Positions 1 to 6,637 of a stretch of 16,459 nt of DNA are shown here, piece by piece (positions within the stretch are counted from its first letter, which is position 1; every line of letters begins with the position of its first letter). The notes below the pieces were generated by a model. That model made no database searches and had not been told where the DNA came from. It saw only the letters and a program-made list of their open reading frames with translations. Location of the stretch: positions 1-16,459 of the forward strand of contig JBCDDJ010000100.1 of the NCBI GenBank assembly GCA_039180385.1, given 5' to 3'. A program made the position numbers and the translations under genes. The DNA comes from SIO4C1 sp039180385. GTDB lineage: Bacteria; Cyanobacteriota; Cyanobacteriia; Phormidesmidales; Phormidesmidaceae.

Positions 1-20
1 GGCTGCCCTAGGGCGATCGT

Positions 21-1448
21 CTAGGCCTCTGTCTCTGCTTCAGACTCATCCGGTTGACTTTCGGCAGATGCCTCGCCTGATGGGGCATCTGCGTCTGCAT
101 CTGCGTCCGTTTCTGCATCATCTGGAGTCAGCGTACCCTCCGGGACTAGCTCGATTTCAGAATTTTCTTCAAGCCAGGCTAAAATCTGCTCTTTCAGTAA
201 ATCTTCATTCACAACCTGCTGTAGTCGCTCAGGATCCACCTGGGAGGGATCGTCAACCTCTGCCATCATTTCTTTAATCCGAGCCTCGACCGCTGATTCC
301 TCAACTTTGATCGATTCCTGTTTTGCAATTTCCCCCAAGGCCAGGGTCCGGCGCAGCCGTTCAATTGCCTCTGGCCGTGCGTTGTCGCGCATGTTAGAGA
401 CCAATTCTTTGGTTAAAAACTTATTGACATCAATGCCCTGGTTGGCTAGCTGCATGACCGTTTGAGTGACGATGAAATCGACTTCTCGCTGTACTAGGGT
501 TTTAGGGATTTCGGCTTCTAGATGGATGACAAGCTCATCTAGAAGCGATTTTTCCTTGTTTGCTTTAGTAGCATCATCAGCCTCTTTTTGATAGCGCTCC
601 TCCAAAGAAGCCTTAAGCTCCTCTAACGTTTCAAACTCGCTCACCTCTTGGGCAAATTCATCATCTAGGTCGGGAAGCTCTTTTTCTTTGAGCTCGTTAA
701 GGGTGATGGTAAAGACAGCGGGCTTACCCGCGAGGGACTCTTGCGGATAGGCTTCTGGGAAAGCCAGCTCAACATCCTTGGTTTCTCCAATTTTCATCCC
801 GACAATGCCTTCGACAAAGCCAGGGATAAACCGACCTTCCTTAATCTCGACCTGAAAATCTTCAGCACTGCCGCCTTCAAATTCTTCGGGGTCTTTGCCT
901 TCTTCAGTCAACTTGCCAACAAAATTGACCACGGCCACATCTTCTTCTTGAGCCGCCCGATCTTCGATCGGAACCAGAGTAGCCATGTTCTCGCGATAGC
1001 GCTCAAAGGTTTCATCAATGCGAGTGGCGTCATATTTAGACTCTTCTGCTTTGATAGAGAGCCCCTTGTACTTAGCCAAGGTGACCCGAGGAGGCACGTC
1101 TACCGAAGCAGAGATAGTCAGCTGCTTGCCCGGCTCATACTGGTTTACCAAATCTTCAAACGATGAGCGCAGCTGGTAGTTTCCGAGGGCTTCGATGGCC
1201 TCTTGCTCAATCGCTTTGTCAATCGCAGCCTGGACTAAATCCTCGAGAGCAGCGGCCTTGAGACGAGTTGACCCCAGCCGCTGAATCAAAATTTGACGGG
1301 GCACTTTGCCGCGGCGAAACCCAGGAATATTAGCCGTCTGCATGTAGTTTCGCAGTACCTTTTCATAGGCCTGACCGGACAAGTCGGCGGGCACTTCAAT
1401 TTCTAGGCCGAGTTGGCTATCGGGCAATGTTTCCTGGGTAACTTTCAT
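21..1448 (-). CDS. tig: Trigger factor, ribosome-associated chaperone and peptidyl-prolyl isomerase
   Basis: This 475-residue protein would dock at the ribosome exit tunnel and shield nascent chains. The ribosome-binding signature GFRRGKVP lies at residues 43-50 of the N-terminal domain. A central FKBP-type isomerase domain spans roughly 165-255, and a long helical C-terminal arm region follows. The last 30 or so residues are an acidic, low-complexity tail that includes an Asp-Ala repeat at 448-455. The tail makes the protein longer than the roughly 430-residue E. coli form and is probably disordered. The ATG start is followed directly by a normal trigger-factor N-terminus; no strong Shine-Dalgarno is visible. 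The gene is transcribed away from asd. In cyanobacteria such as Synechocystis, clpP and clpX lie just downstream of tig; here that would be outside the window, so it is only an inference. The identification is secure. Confidence 0.97.
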   Translation of the reverse strand: MKVTQETLPDSQLGLEIEVPADLSGQAYEKVLRNYMQTANIPGFRRGKVPRQILIQRLGSTRLKAAALEDLVQAAIDKAIEQEAIEALGNYQLRSSFEDLVNQYEPGKQLTISASVDVPPRVTLAKYKGLSIKAEESKYDATRIDETFERYRENMATLVPIEDRAAQEEDVAVVNFVGKLTEEGKDPEEFEGGSAEDFQVEIKEGRFIPGFVEGIVGMKIGETKDVELAFPEAYPQESLAGKPAVFTITLNELKEKELPDLDDEFAQEVSEFETLEELKASLEERYQKEADDATKANKEKSLLDELVIHLEAEIPKTLVQREVDFIVTQTVMQLANQGIDVNKFLTKELVSNMRDNARPEAIERLRRTLALGEIAKQESIKVEESAVEARIKEMMAEVDDPSQVDPERLQQVVNEDLLKEQILAWLEENSEIELVPEGTLTPDDAETDADADADAPSGEASAESQPDESEAETEA

Positions 1449-1474
1449 TGAGTTTTTCTATCTTTAATGAAGGA

Positions 1475-1491
1475 GCGATGCGAAGCGTCGC
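1475..1491 (-). repeat. Short hairpin in the tig leader
   Basis: The arms GCGATGC (1475-1481) and GCGTCGC (1485-1491) pair over 7 bp with one G-T pair and a GAA loop. The element starts about 27 bases upstream of the tig start codon, so it would lie in its mRNA leader. Its GC-rich look in an AT-rich region resembles the small dispersed palindromes common in cyanobacterial genomes. No function is shown. Confidence 0.4.
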
Positions 1492-1896
1492 CTGTGTAAT
1501 AAATCTGCGCACTGGACTAATCAAGCTAATATGCGCCAATATTGCCAAACCCGATCAGGGCGTTAGCCGCAATTAGCTATGTTACCTGATTATTTGTGAT
1601 TAATTTGAATTTGAGGGATTCAAGATAACCGTCCAAAGCTTGGATCGCTCAAGATGGCCTTTGAGAAATCGCGAACTTTGGGTTATAACCTTGATTAGCG
1701 AGAGCGGCATCTCAAATACAGGACTGTAAAGACGGATATCTGGATATTTTTCTAGCAGGTATGCCTCGAGCGAGTGTAGTAGAGTGTGGGCTAAGCGAGA
1801 TGAGCGATATGGCTGCTCATTTGACAGGATTTAAGGTTTACAGCTTTGACAGGGTTACAGTAGGTTAGAATTGAATGCGGTCTCAATCCGAATTAG

Positions 1897-1936
1897 TTCT
1901 CAGGCAGGTTTTTCTGAGAATGACTTTCTTTATAAT
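1897..1936 (+). promoter_or_regulatory. Candidate asd promoter with overlapping palindromic operator
   Basis: A perfect 7-bp inverted repeat, TTCTCAG (1897-1903) and CTGAGAA (1914-1920), is separated by 10 bases. It ends 10 bases before a consensus -10 hexamer TATAAT (1931-1936). The -35 position at a 17-base spacer (about 1908-1913) is not consensus and falls inside the palindrome. This suggests a regulated promoter in which a dimeric factor binds over the -35 region. The transcript would have a leader of about 230 bases before asd. This is inferred from sequence only. Confidence 0.4.
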
Positions 1937-2158
1937 GTTTGGGGCGTCGCTGCATGGACTTGCCTTTCCTAGCGCATGATCTTCACTCAGGCATGGTCGA
2001 AGGGCTAGTTTCCTAAAGGGTTTTGGACAACTGAATAGTTCGATTTTTGATAACTTTATGCAAATTGCTAACGCTGGGATTTGCCCATTTAGCCTATGAA
2101 TTCAAATAGCTACGTTTATTTAAATTTCTAAGGTGTCTGTTCTTGTATTTCTTCTTTG

Positions 2159-2166
2159 AAGGAGGG
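2159..2166 (+). promoter_or_regulatory. Strong ribosome-binding site that fixes the asd TTG start
   Basis: AAGGAGGG lies 7 bases before the TTG at 2174. An upstream in-frame TTG at 2156 overlaps this site and has no Shine-Dalgarno of its own, so the start at 2174 is preferred. Confidence 0.75.
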
Positions 2167-2173
2167 TATTCGT

Positions 2174-3208
2174 TTGCCTGAAACTTATCGTGTTGCCATT
2201 GTTGGCGCAACGGGCGCTGTGGGCACTGAGCTTATACAGCTTTTAGAGTCGCGAGATTTTCCGGTTGAGTCGCTAAAGTTACTGGCTTCGGAGCGTTCTG
2301 CAGGTTCTACGTTGGTTTTCAAGGGAAAGCCAGTGCTGGTTGAGGCGATGGATGAGCAATCCTTTAGAGGGGTTGATCTGGTCCTAGCCTCAGCTGGGGG
2401 CAGCGTTTCTCGGCAGTGGACCCCCATTGCGGTCAAGGCTGGAGCCGTGGTGGTTGATAACTCCAGCGCTTTTAGAATGGATCCCGACGTGCCGTTGGTG
2501 GTGCCAGAGGTTAACCCAGATGATGCGTTGACCCATCGGGGGATTATTGCTAATCCTAACTGCACTACGATTTTGATGAGCGTGGCGATTTGGCCGCTGC
2601 ATCAGGTGCAGCCGATTCAACGGGTAGTGGTCTCAACCTATCAGTCGGCCAGCGGTGCGGGGGCACGGGCCATGGCGGAAATGAAGCAGCAGGCCCGCGC
2701 TATTTTAGATGAGCAAACGCCTAAAACCGATATTTTTCCTTATCCTCTGGCGTTTAATTTGTTTGCCCACAACTCACCCCTTAGCGACCAGGGCTATTGC
2801 CAGGAAGAGCTCAAAATGGTGAATGAGACCCGCAAAATTTTTGGACAGCCTGATTTACGAGTGACGGCGACCTGTATTCGAGTACCAGTGCTGAGGGCCC
2901 ATTCAGAGGCGATCAACCTGGAATTTTTGTCCCCTTTTGCGGTTAACCAGGCCCGTGAGCTTTTGCAGAAAGCACCGGGGGTTCAATTGGTAGAAGATTG
3001 GCAGGCTAATTATTTTCCGATGCCAATGGAGGCCAGTGGCCAAGATGATGTCTTAGTGGGACGAATTCGTCAGGATCTCTCTCACCCCAATGCCCTTGAG
3101 CTGTGGCTCAGTGGCGACCAGATTCGCAAAGGGGCTGCTTTAAATGCAGTTCAGATTGCTGAATTGCTGGTGGCTAAGAAGGCGTTGCCCGTTGCTGCCG
3201 TCGCCTAA
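2174..3208 (+). CDS. asd: Aspartate-semialdehyde dehydrogenase
   Basis: This enzyme reduces beta-aspartyl phosphate with NADPH to aspartate semialdehyde, the branch point to lysine/diaminopimelate and to threonine and methionine. It is cytosolic and usually dimeric or tetrameric. With the TTG start at 2174 the protein has 344 residues, normal for the family. The Rossmann nucleotide-binding motif GATGAVG is at residues 11-17. The nucleophile is Cys130 in NPNC, and His243 in the RVPVLRAHSE segment fits the catalytic base. The segment EELKMVNE (211-218) matches the substrate-binding region. The gene is followed 13 bases later by dapA, whose ribosome-binding site begins in the asd stop codon, so the two are almost certainly one operon with coupled translation. 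The gene is intact. Confidence 0.97.
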   Translation: MPETYRVAIVGATGAVGTELIQLLESRDFPVESLKLLASERSAGSTLVFKGKPVLVEAMDEQSFRGVDLVLASAGGSVSRQWTPIAVKAGAVVVDNSSAFRMDPDVPLVVPEVNPDDALTHRGIIANPNCTTILMSVAIWPLHQVQPIQRVVVSTYQSASGAGARAMAEMKQQARAILDEQTPKTDIFPYPLAFNLFAHNSPLSDQGYCQEELKMVNETRKIFGQPDLRVTATCIRVPVLRAHSEAINLEFLSPFAVNQARELLQKAPGVQLVEDWQANYFPMPMEASGQDDVLVGRIRQDLSHPNALELWLSGDQIRKGAALNAVQIAELLVAKKALPVAAVA

Positions 3209-3212
3209 GGAG
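3207..3212 (+). promoter_or_regulatory. Ribosome-binding site that fixes the dapA GTG start
   Basis: AAGGAG lies 9 bases before the GTG at 3222 and shares bases with the asd TAA stop codon. The frame is open back to an ATG at 3144, but the extra 26 residues lie inside asd and do not resemble DapA. The GTG is therefore the supported start. Confidence 0.8.
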
Positions 3213-3221
3213 AAGTTTTAC

Positions 3222-4112
3222 GTGGCTCGGTTTGGACGCGTATTGACGGCGATGATTACGCCGTTTGATCAGGCGGGTGCGGTCAACTACGACACCGCCG
3301 AAAAGTTAGCGATTCACCTGGTTGATCAGGGAACCGATACTGTGGTGGTGTGTGGTACTACAGGGGAATCGCCCACCCTATCTTGGGATGAGGAGTATAA
3401 TTTATTTAAGACGGTTAAGTCGGCGGTGGCTGGTCAAGCCCAGGTGATTGCGGGGACTGGCTCTAACAGTACCCGGGAGGCCATCGAGGCGACCCAAAAA
3501 GCTCAGCAGCTTGGCTTAGATGGTTCTCTACAGGTGGTGCCATACTATAACAAGCCTCCCCAAGCGGGGCTGTATGAGCATTTTTGTGCGATCGCACAAG
3601 CAACCCCCGATTTGCCGATGATGCTTTACAACGTGCCGGGGCGCACTAGCTGTAATTTAGCCCCAGCGACCGTTGCCAAGTTATCCATGATTCCTAATAT
3701 TGTCGCGATTAAAGAAGCCAGTGGGAATCTTGATCAAACCAGCGAAATTCGGCGATTGACCGATGTAGACTTTGACATTTACTCAGGGGATGATTCTTTA
3801 ACCCTACCGATGCTGGCGGTGGGGGCAGTGGGGGTGGTTAGCGTGGCCAGTCATCTAGCGGGCCCCCATCTCCAGCAAATGGTTCAAGCGTTTGAGGCCG
3901 GGCAGGTCAAAGTGGCGACTGACCAGCATCTCAGGTTGCTACCCCTGTTCAGAGCGCTATTTGCTACCACTAATCCCATCCCTGTCAAAGCCGCCCTGCG
4001 CTTATTGGGGTGGCCCGTTGGCAGCAGCCGCCCCCCCTTGGGGATGGCCAGCGATGAAGTGACCGATCACCTCAGGGATGTTCTAAAAGACCTCAGTCTA
4101 CTCCCCCATTAG
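3222..4112 (+). CDS. dapA: 4-hydroxy-tetrahydrodipicolinate synthase
   Basis: DapA condenses pyruvate with aspartate semialdehyde, the product of the preceding gene, in the first committed step to diaminopimelate and lysine. The 296-residue protein is a full-length TIM-barrel aldolase. GTTGES (45-50) carries the paired threonines of the active site. Tyr136 begins YNVPGRT (136-142). Lys164 in IKEASGN is the Schiff-base lysine. Tyr-Ser-Gly-Asp-Asp near residue 187 is also a family feature. The gene starts with GTG, 13 bases after asd. In many bacteria the enzyme is inhibited by lysine; nothing in the DNA here shows transcriptional control by lysine. No terminator is evident after the gene, so read-through toward rnj is possible. 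Confidence 0.97.
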   Translation: MARFGRVLTAMITPFDQAGAVNYDTAEKLAIHLVDQGTDTVVVCGTTGESPTLSWDEEYNLFKTVKSAVAGQAQVIAGTGSNSTREAIEATQKAQQLGLDGSLQVVPYYNKPPQAGLYEHFCAIAQATPDLPMMLYNVPGRTSCNLAPATVAKLSMIPNIVAIKEASGNLDQTSEIRRLTDVDFDIYSGDDSLTLPMLAVGAVGVVSVASHLAGPHLQQMVQAFEAGQVKVATDQHLRLLPLFRALFATTNPIPVKAALRLLGWPVGSSRPPLGMASDEVTDHLRDVLKDLSLLPH

Positions 4113-4124
4113 TTTTTTGACTGC

Positions 4125-4222
4125 GAGATACTTCGCTCCCGGGCTCTAACCCTCACTGTAAATATTTGGGTTGTTTGACCGAAGCTGCTGACTATCGGGG
4201 CTGTTTAACACCGAAGTATCTC
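4125..4222 (+). promoter_or_regulatory. Structured leader upstream of rnj with an 11-bp inverted repeat
   Basis: GAGATACTTCG (4125-4135) and its exact reverse complement CGAAGTATCTC (4212-4222) enclose 76 bases. Inside are two smaller inverted repeats: AACCC/GGGTT (4148-4152 and 4168-4172) and CCGA/TCGG (4179-4182 and 4195-4198). Folded as RNA, this gives a closed outer stem with two inner hairpins. It lies 54 bases before the rnj start. It may be a regulatory leader of rnj or a 3' structure of the asd-dapA message. No known riboswitch class was recognised. Confidence 0.45.
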
Positions 4223-4276
4223 TAGTCCATTCAACCTTGCACTGCCCTTTATTAATGTTCAAAAGAAGGAAACTAC

Positions 4277-6058
4277 ATGAGTCAAAGTAAAAAGAAAGAA
4301 GCTTTAAAAGTGATCCCCCTCGGCGGGCTTCACGAAATTGGAAAAAATACCTGCGTTTTTGAAATTAACGACGAGATTATGCTGCTCGATGCAGGGCTGG
4401 CCTTCCCCGGTGACGGCATGCACGGTGTCAATCTGGTGCTGCCCGATGTCACCTACCTGCGTGAAAATCGCCACAAAATTAAGGGCATGATCGTTACCCA
4501 CGGTCACGAAGACCACATTGGGGGCATTGCCTTTCACCTCAAGCAGTTTGATATTCCGGTCATTTACGGCCCCCGGTTGGCGATGGCTCTGCTTACCGAT
4601 AAGCTAGCCGAAGCCGGCGTTTCTGATCGCACCGAAATTAGAACCGTCCAGCCCCGTGAAATGGTCCGGGTGGGCAAGTCTTTTGTGGTGGAGTATATTC
4701 GCAACACCCACTCCATTGCCGACAGCTTTACCGTGGCCATTCATACCCCGGTTGGGGTGGTGATCCACACCGGGGACTTTAAGATTGACCACACCCCGGT
4801 GGATGGTGAGTACTTTGACTTTCAGCGGTTGGCTGCCTATGGTGAGCAGGGTGTGCTGTGCTTGATCAGCGATTCGACTAATTCAGAAGTGCCTGGTCAT
4901 ACCCCGTCGGAGCGGTCGGTTTTTCCCAATTTAGATCGCGAGTTTAGTCTGGCTAAAGGTCGGCTAATGGTGACTACTTTTGCGTCTTCGGTGCATCGCG
5001 TCAATATGCTCCTCGAGCTGGCCCAAAAACACGGACGCAAGGTTTTTGTGGTGGGGCGCTCGATGCTAAATGTGATTGCCCACGCCCGCAATTTGGGCTA
5101 TATCAAGTGCCCCGATGATTTGTTCAGACCCCTCAACGAGCTAAAACATTGCCCTGACAAGCAGGCAATGATTTTAACCACGGGGTCCCAGGGCGAGCCG
5201 ATGGCGGCTTTAACCCGTATTGCCAATGGCTCCCATCGCCAAATTAAGGTGCGGGAGGGCGACACGATTATTTTCTCGGCTAACCCGATTCCGGGGAATA
5301 CGATCGCGGTGGTAAACACCATCGATAAGTTGATGATGCAGGGGGCCAACGTGGTCTATGGCAAGGCTAAGGGCATACACGTATCGGGGCACGGCGCTCA
5401 AGAAGATCAAAAGCTGATGATTGCGATGACCCGACCCAAGCTATTTTTGCCAGTGCACGGTGAGCACCGGATGCTGGTCAAGCATTCCAAGACTGCTCAG
5501 AGCATGGGTATCCCCGCTGAAAACATGGTGATTATCAACAACGGCAATGTGGTGGAGGTGTCTGAGGACACCATCCGCATCGCCGGTAAAGTGCCCTCTG
5601 GGATTGAGCTAGTCGATTCTTCCCGCGATGGCATGGTGCAGCGCAGCGTCCTCAAGGAGCGCCAGCAACTGGCTGAAGACGGTATGATTACTGTGTCGGC
5701 AGCGATTAATCCCAAGGGTCAACTGCTCAACAAGCCCGTGGTCAATCTCCGCGGTGTGGTGAGTGAGTACACCCAAGAACGATGGGATCAGATCGTGAAT
5801 GATGCCGTGAGCAACGGGTTACGCAATCGCTGGAAAGAAGTGGTAGATGATACCGCCAGTAAAAAGGCCAAGGTGGATTGGGACGGGTTGCGATCGCGCC
5901 TGGAAGAGGAGCTACGACGGGTGATCCGTCGGGAGCTGCCCAAGCGCTACCCGCTGATTGTTGTACTCCTACAGCAAATCGAGGCCGAGCCCGCTAAGAC
6001 GGTTGAGCCTGCTAAGAAGAGGGTGACGCCGATGCCAGTGGTAGCCTCTGCTTCATAG
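4277..6058 (+). CDS. rnj: Ribonuclease J, metallo-beta-lactamase/beta-CASP nuclease
   Basis: RNase J is a zinc-dependent enzyme with 5'-to-3' exonuclease and endonuclease activity in mRNA decay and rRNA maturation. The 593-residue protein has a metallo-beta-lactamase domain with the metal motif HGHEDH at 75-80, His145 in NTHS and Asp167 in HTGDFK. A beta-CASP segment follows, with HVSGHG at 368-373 and PVHGEHR near 392-398. The last 120 or so residues form the C-terminal domain, and a basic/proline tail closes the protein. The length is somewhat above the roughly 555 residues of Bacillus RNase J1, mostly through the tail. The ATG is 6 bases after AAGGA (4266-4270). Its position downstream of dapA matches the order in Synechocystis (asd, dapA, rnj). 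Cyanobacteria commonly carry both RNase J and RNase E, and here the two genes are neighbours. Confidence 0.96.
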   Translation: MSQSKKKEALKVIPLGGLHEIGKNTCVFEINDEIMLLDAGLAFPGDGMHGVNLVLPDVTYLRENRHKIKGMIVTHGHEDHIGGIAFHLKQFDIPVIYGPRLAMALLTDKLAEAGVSDRTEIRTVQPREMVRVGKSFVVEYIRNTHSIADSFTVAIHTPVGVVIHTGDFKIDHTPVDGEYFDFQRLAAYGEQGVLCLISDSTNSEVPGHTPSERSVFPNLDREFSLAKGRLMVTTFASSVHRVNMLLELAQKHGRKVFVVGRSMLNVIAHARNLGYIKCPDDLFRPLNELKHCPDKQAMILTTGSQGEPMAALTRIANGSHRQIKVREGDTIIFSANPIPGNTIAVVNTIDKLMMQGANVVYGKAKGIHVSGHGAQEDQKLMIAMTRPKLFLPVHGEHRMLVKHSKTAQSMGIPAENMVIINNGNVVEVSEDTIRIAGKVPSGIELVDSSRDGMVQRSVLKERQQLAEDGMITVSAAINPKGQLLNKPVVNLRGVVSEYTQERWDQIVNDAVSNGLRNRWKEVVDDTASKKAKVDWDGLRSRLEEELRRVIRRELPKRYPLIVVLLQQIEAEPAKTVEPAKKRVTPMPVVASAS

Positions 6059-6063
6059 TGAAC

Positions 6064-6102
6064 CGGGCGAAGGTCGAAAATCTGCCTTTCGACCTTCGCC
6101 CG
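6064..6102 (+). terminator. Perfect 16-bp hairpin after rnj, probable 3' end
   Basis: The bases 6064-6079 pair perfectly with 6087-6102 around a 7-base loop, beginning six bases past the rnj stop codon. There is no U-run afterwards, so it is not a textbook intrinsic terminator, though U-poor hairpins are reported at cyanobacterial 3' ends. A second hairpin, CCGAT/ATCGG (6100-6104 and 6111-6115), shares three bases with it, so the two compete. Confidence 0.6.
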
Positions 6103-6169
6103 ATTGCCCTATCGGATCTGGCTACGCTAGCGCCTTTTGCCACAAATCAAAAATCTTCAGCTCGAACTC

Positions 6170-6198
6170 TAGTCATTCGTGCAGGCTAGCGCTATAAT
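6170..6198 (+). promoter_or_regulatory. Candidate rne promoter
   Basis: TAGTCA (6170-6175, four of six matches to TTGACA) is followed after 17 bases by the consensus -10 box TATAAT (6193-6198). Transcription would start near 6205 and leave a leader of roughly 430 bases. The palindrome-like octamer GCTAGCGC occurs directly before the -10 box (6185-6192) and also at 6126-6133, which may indicate a protein site. Confidence 0.55.
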
Positions 6199-6383
6199 GC
6201 ATCTCAACAGAAGCCACCGTAGGGAGCTACTGGAGTATTTCGGTTTAACTTGATCCATGGCGGGTGCTGAGACTGACGCCGCTTCTGCTGGATTTCTTGT
6301 ATAGCAAGGTTTTGACAAGGTTCAGGAAGTTGTCTGAGGTGACAGTGCCCTAGAGAAGGTTTTTTCGGCAAAAGAGCACGCAT

Positions 6384-6437
6384 AGCAGTCTAGGCTGCTC
6401 GTATTTTTTGTTTTCTTCGGTTTATTTCCTTCGGTTA
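6384..6437 (+). promoter_or_regulatory. Hairpin plus U-rich element in the rne leader
   Basis: AGCAG (6384-6388) and CTGCT (6395-6399) form a short hairpin, with an alternative pairing of GAGCA (6374-6378) to TGCTC (6396-6400). A strongly U-rich, low-structure run at 6401-6437 follows directly. This could be a cleavage platform for RNase E, which prefers AU-rich single strands, or an attenuator. It is a candidate autoregulation site by analogy only. Confidence 0.45.
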
Positions 6438-6491
6438 TCGAGTGCACGGTTGTGCCTTGCGCAGTGCGCAGCTACAGCTTGTGATAGAGGT

Positions 6492-6521
6492 TGCACCCTG
6501 CATTGCAAGGCAGGGTATGCA
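6492..6521 (+). repeat. Bulged hairpin in the rne leader
   Basis: TGCA-CCCTGC (6492-6501) pairs with GCAGGG and, after a 2-base bulge, TGCA (6510-6515 and 6518-6521), leaving an 8-base loop. A further 5-bp hairpin, GGCCC/GGGCC, with a 4-base loop is at 6542-6555. Together they suggest a folded leader close to the rne start. Confidence 0.4.
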
Positions 6522-6637
6522 CGATTGGACGACACAGACTAGGCCCCATTGGGCCATCCAGCTTAACAATTCACCCGCCAGCGTCCCTGTAGGTAAGATT
6601 TGGGCACTTGCTGGCCAAAGGTTTTAGAGGAAATTGA

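Larger units (their letters stand above)
1449..2173. other. Long divergent intergenic region between tig and asd
   Basis: This 725-base non-coding stretch must hold the promoters of tig (leftward) and asd (rightward). No open reading frame with a plausible start and ribosome-binding site is visible. Visible elements are a small hairpin close to the tig start, two TTGACAGG-type direct repeats at 1821 and 1846, an interrupted palindrome at 1897-1920, and a consensus TATAAT at 1931-1936. The remainder is AT-rich without recognisable structure. A small RNA gene cannot be excluded by reading alone. Confidence 0.7.
6059..6637 (+). other. Non-coding region and long leader upstream of rne
   Basis: This 579-base stretch lacks a credible gene. 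It contains the rnj 3' hairpin, a well-formed promoter at 6170-6198, and then a presumed leader of about 430 bases. The leader has several hairpins: 6384-6399, 6492-6521 and 6542-6555. A U-rich run lies at 6401-6437. Long 5' untranslated leaders through which RNase E limits its own synthesis are known for E. coli rne and reported for cyanobacterial rne. Confidence 0.65.

Noticed and set aside
741..1166. 141-residue open frame on the plus strand inside tig
   Set aside because: It lies wholly within the well-supported tig coding sequence and resembles no family I know.
1936..1980. 14-codon ATG frame (MFGASLHG...) right after the TATAAT as an attenuator leader peptide
   Set aside because: There is no ribosome-binding site, no run of regulatory codons and no attenuator hairpins. 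The ATG overlaps the -10 region, so it would be upstream of the transcript start.
4112..4119. T-run after dapA as an intrinsic terminator
   Set aside because: No stable stem directly precedes the T-run.
6442..6627. 61-residue open frame in the rne leader
   Set aside because: It has no ribosome-binding site, its composition is unlike neighbouring proteins, and it spans the hairpins of the leader. Chance is more likely.
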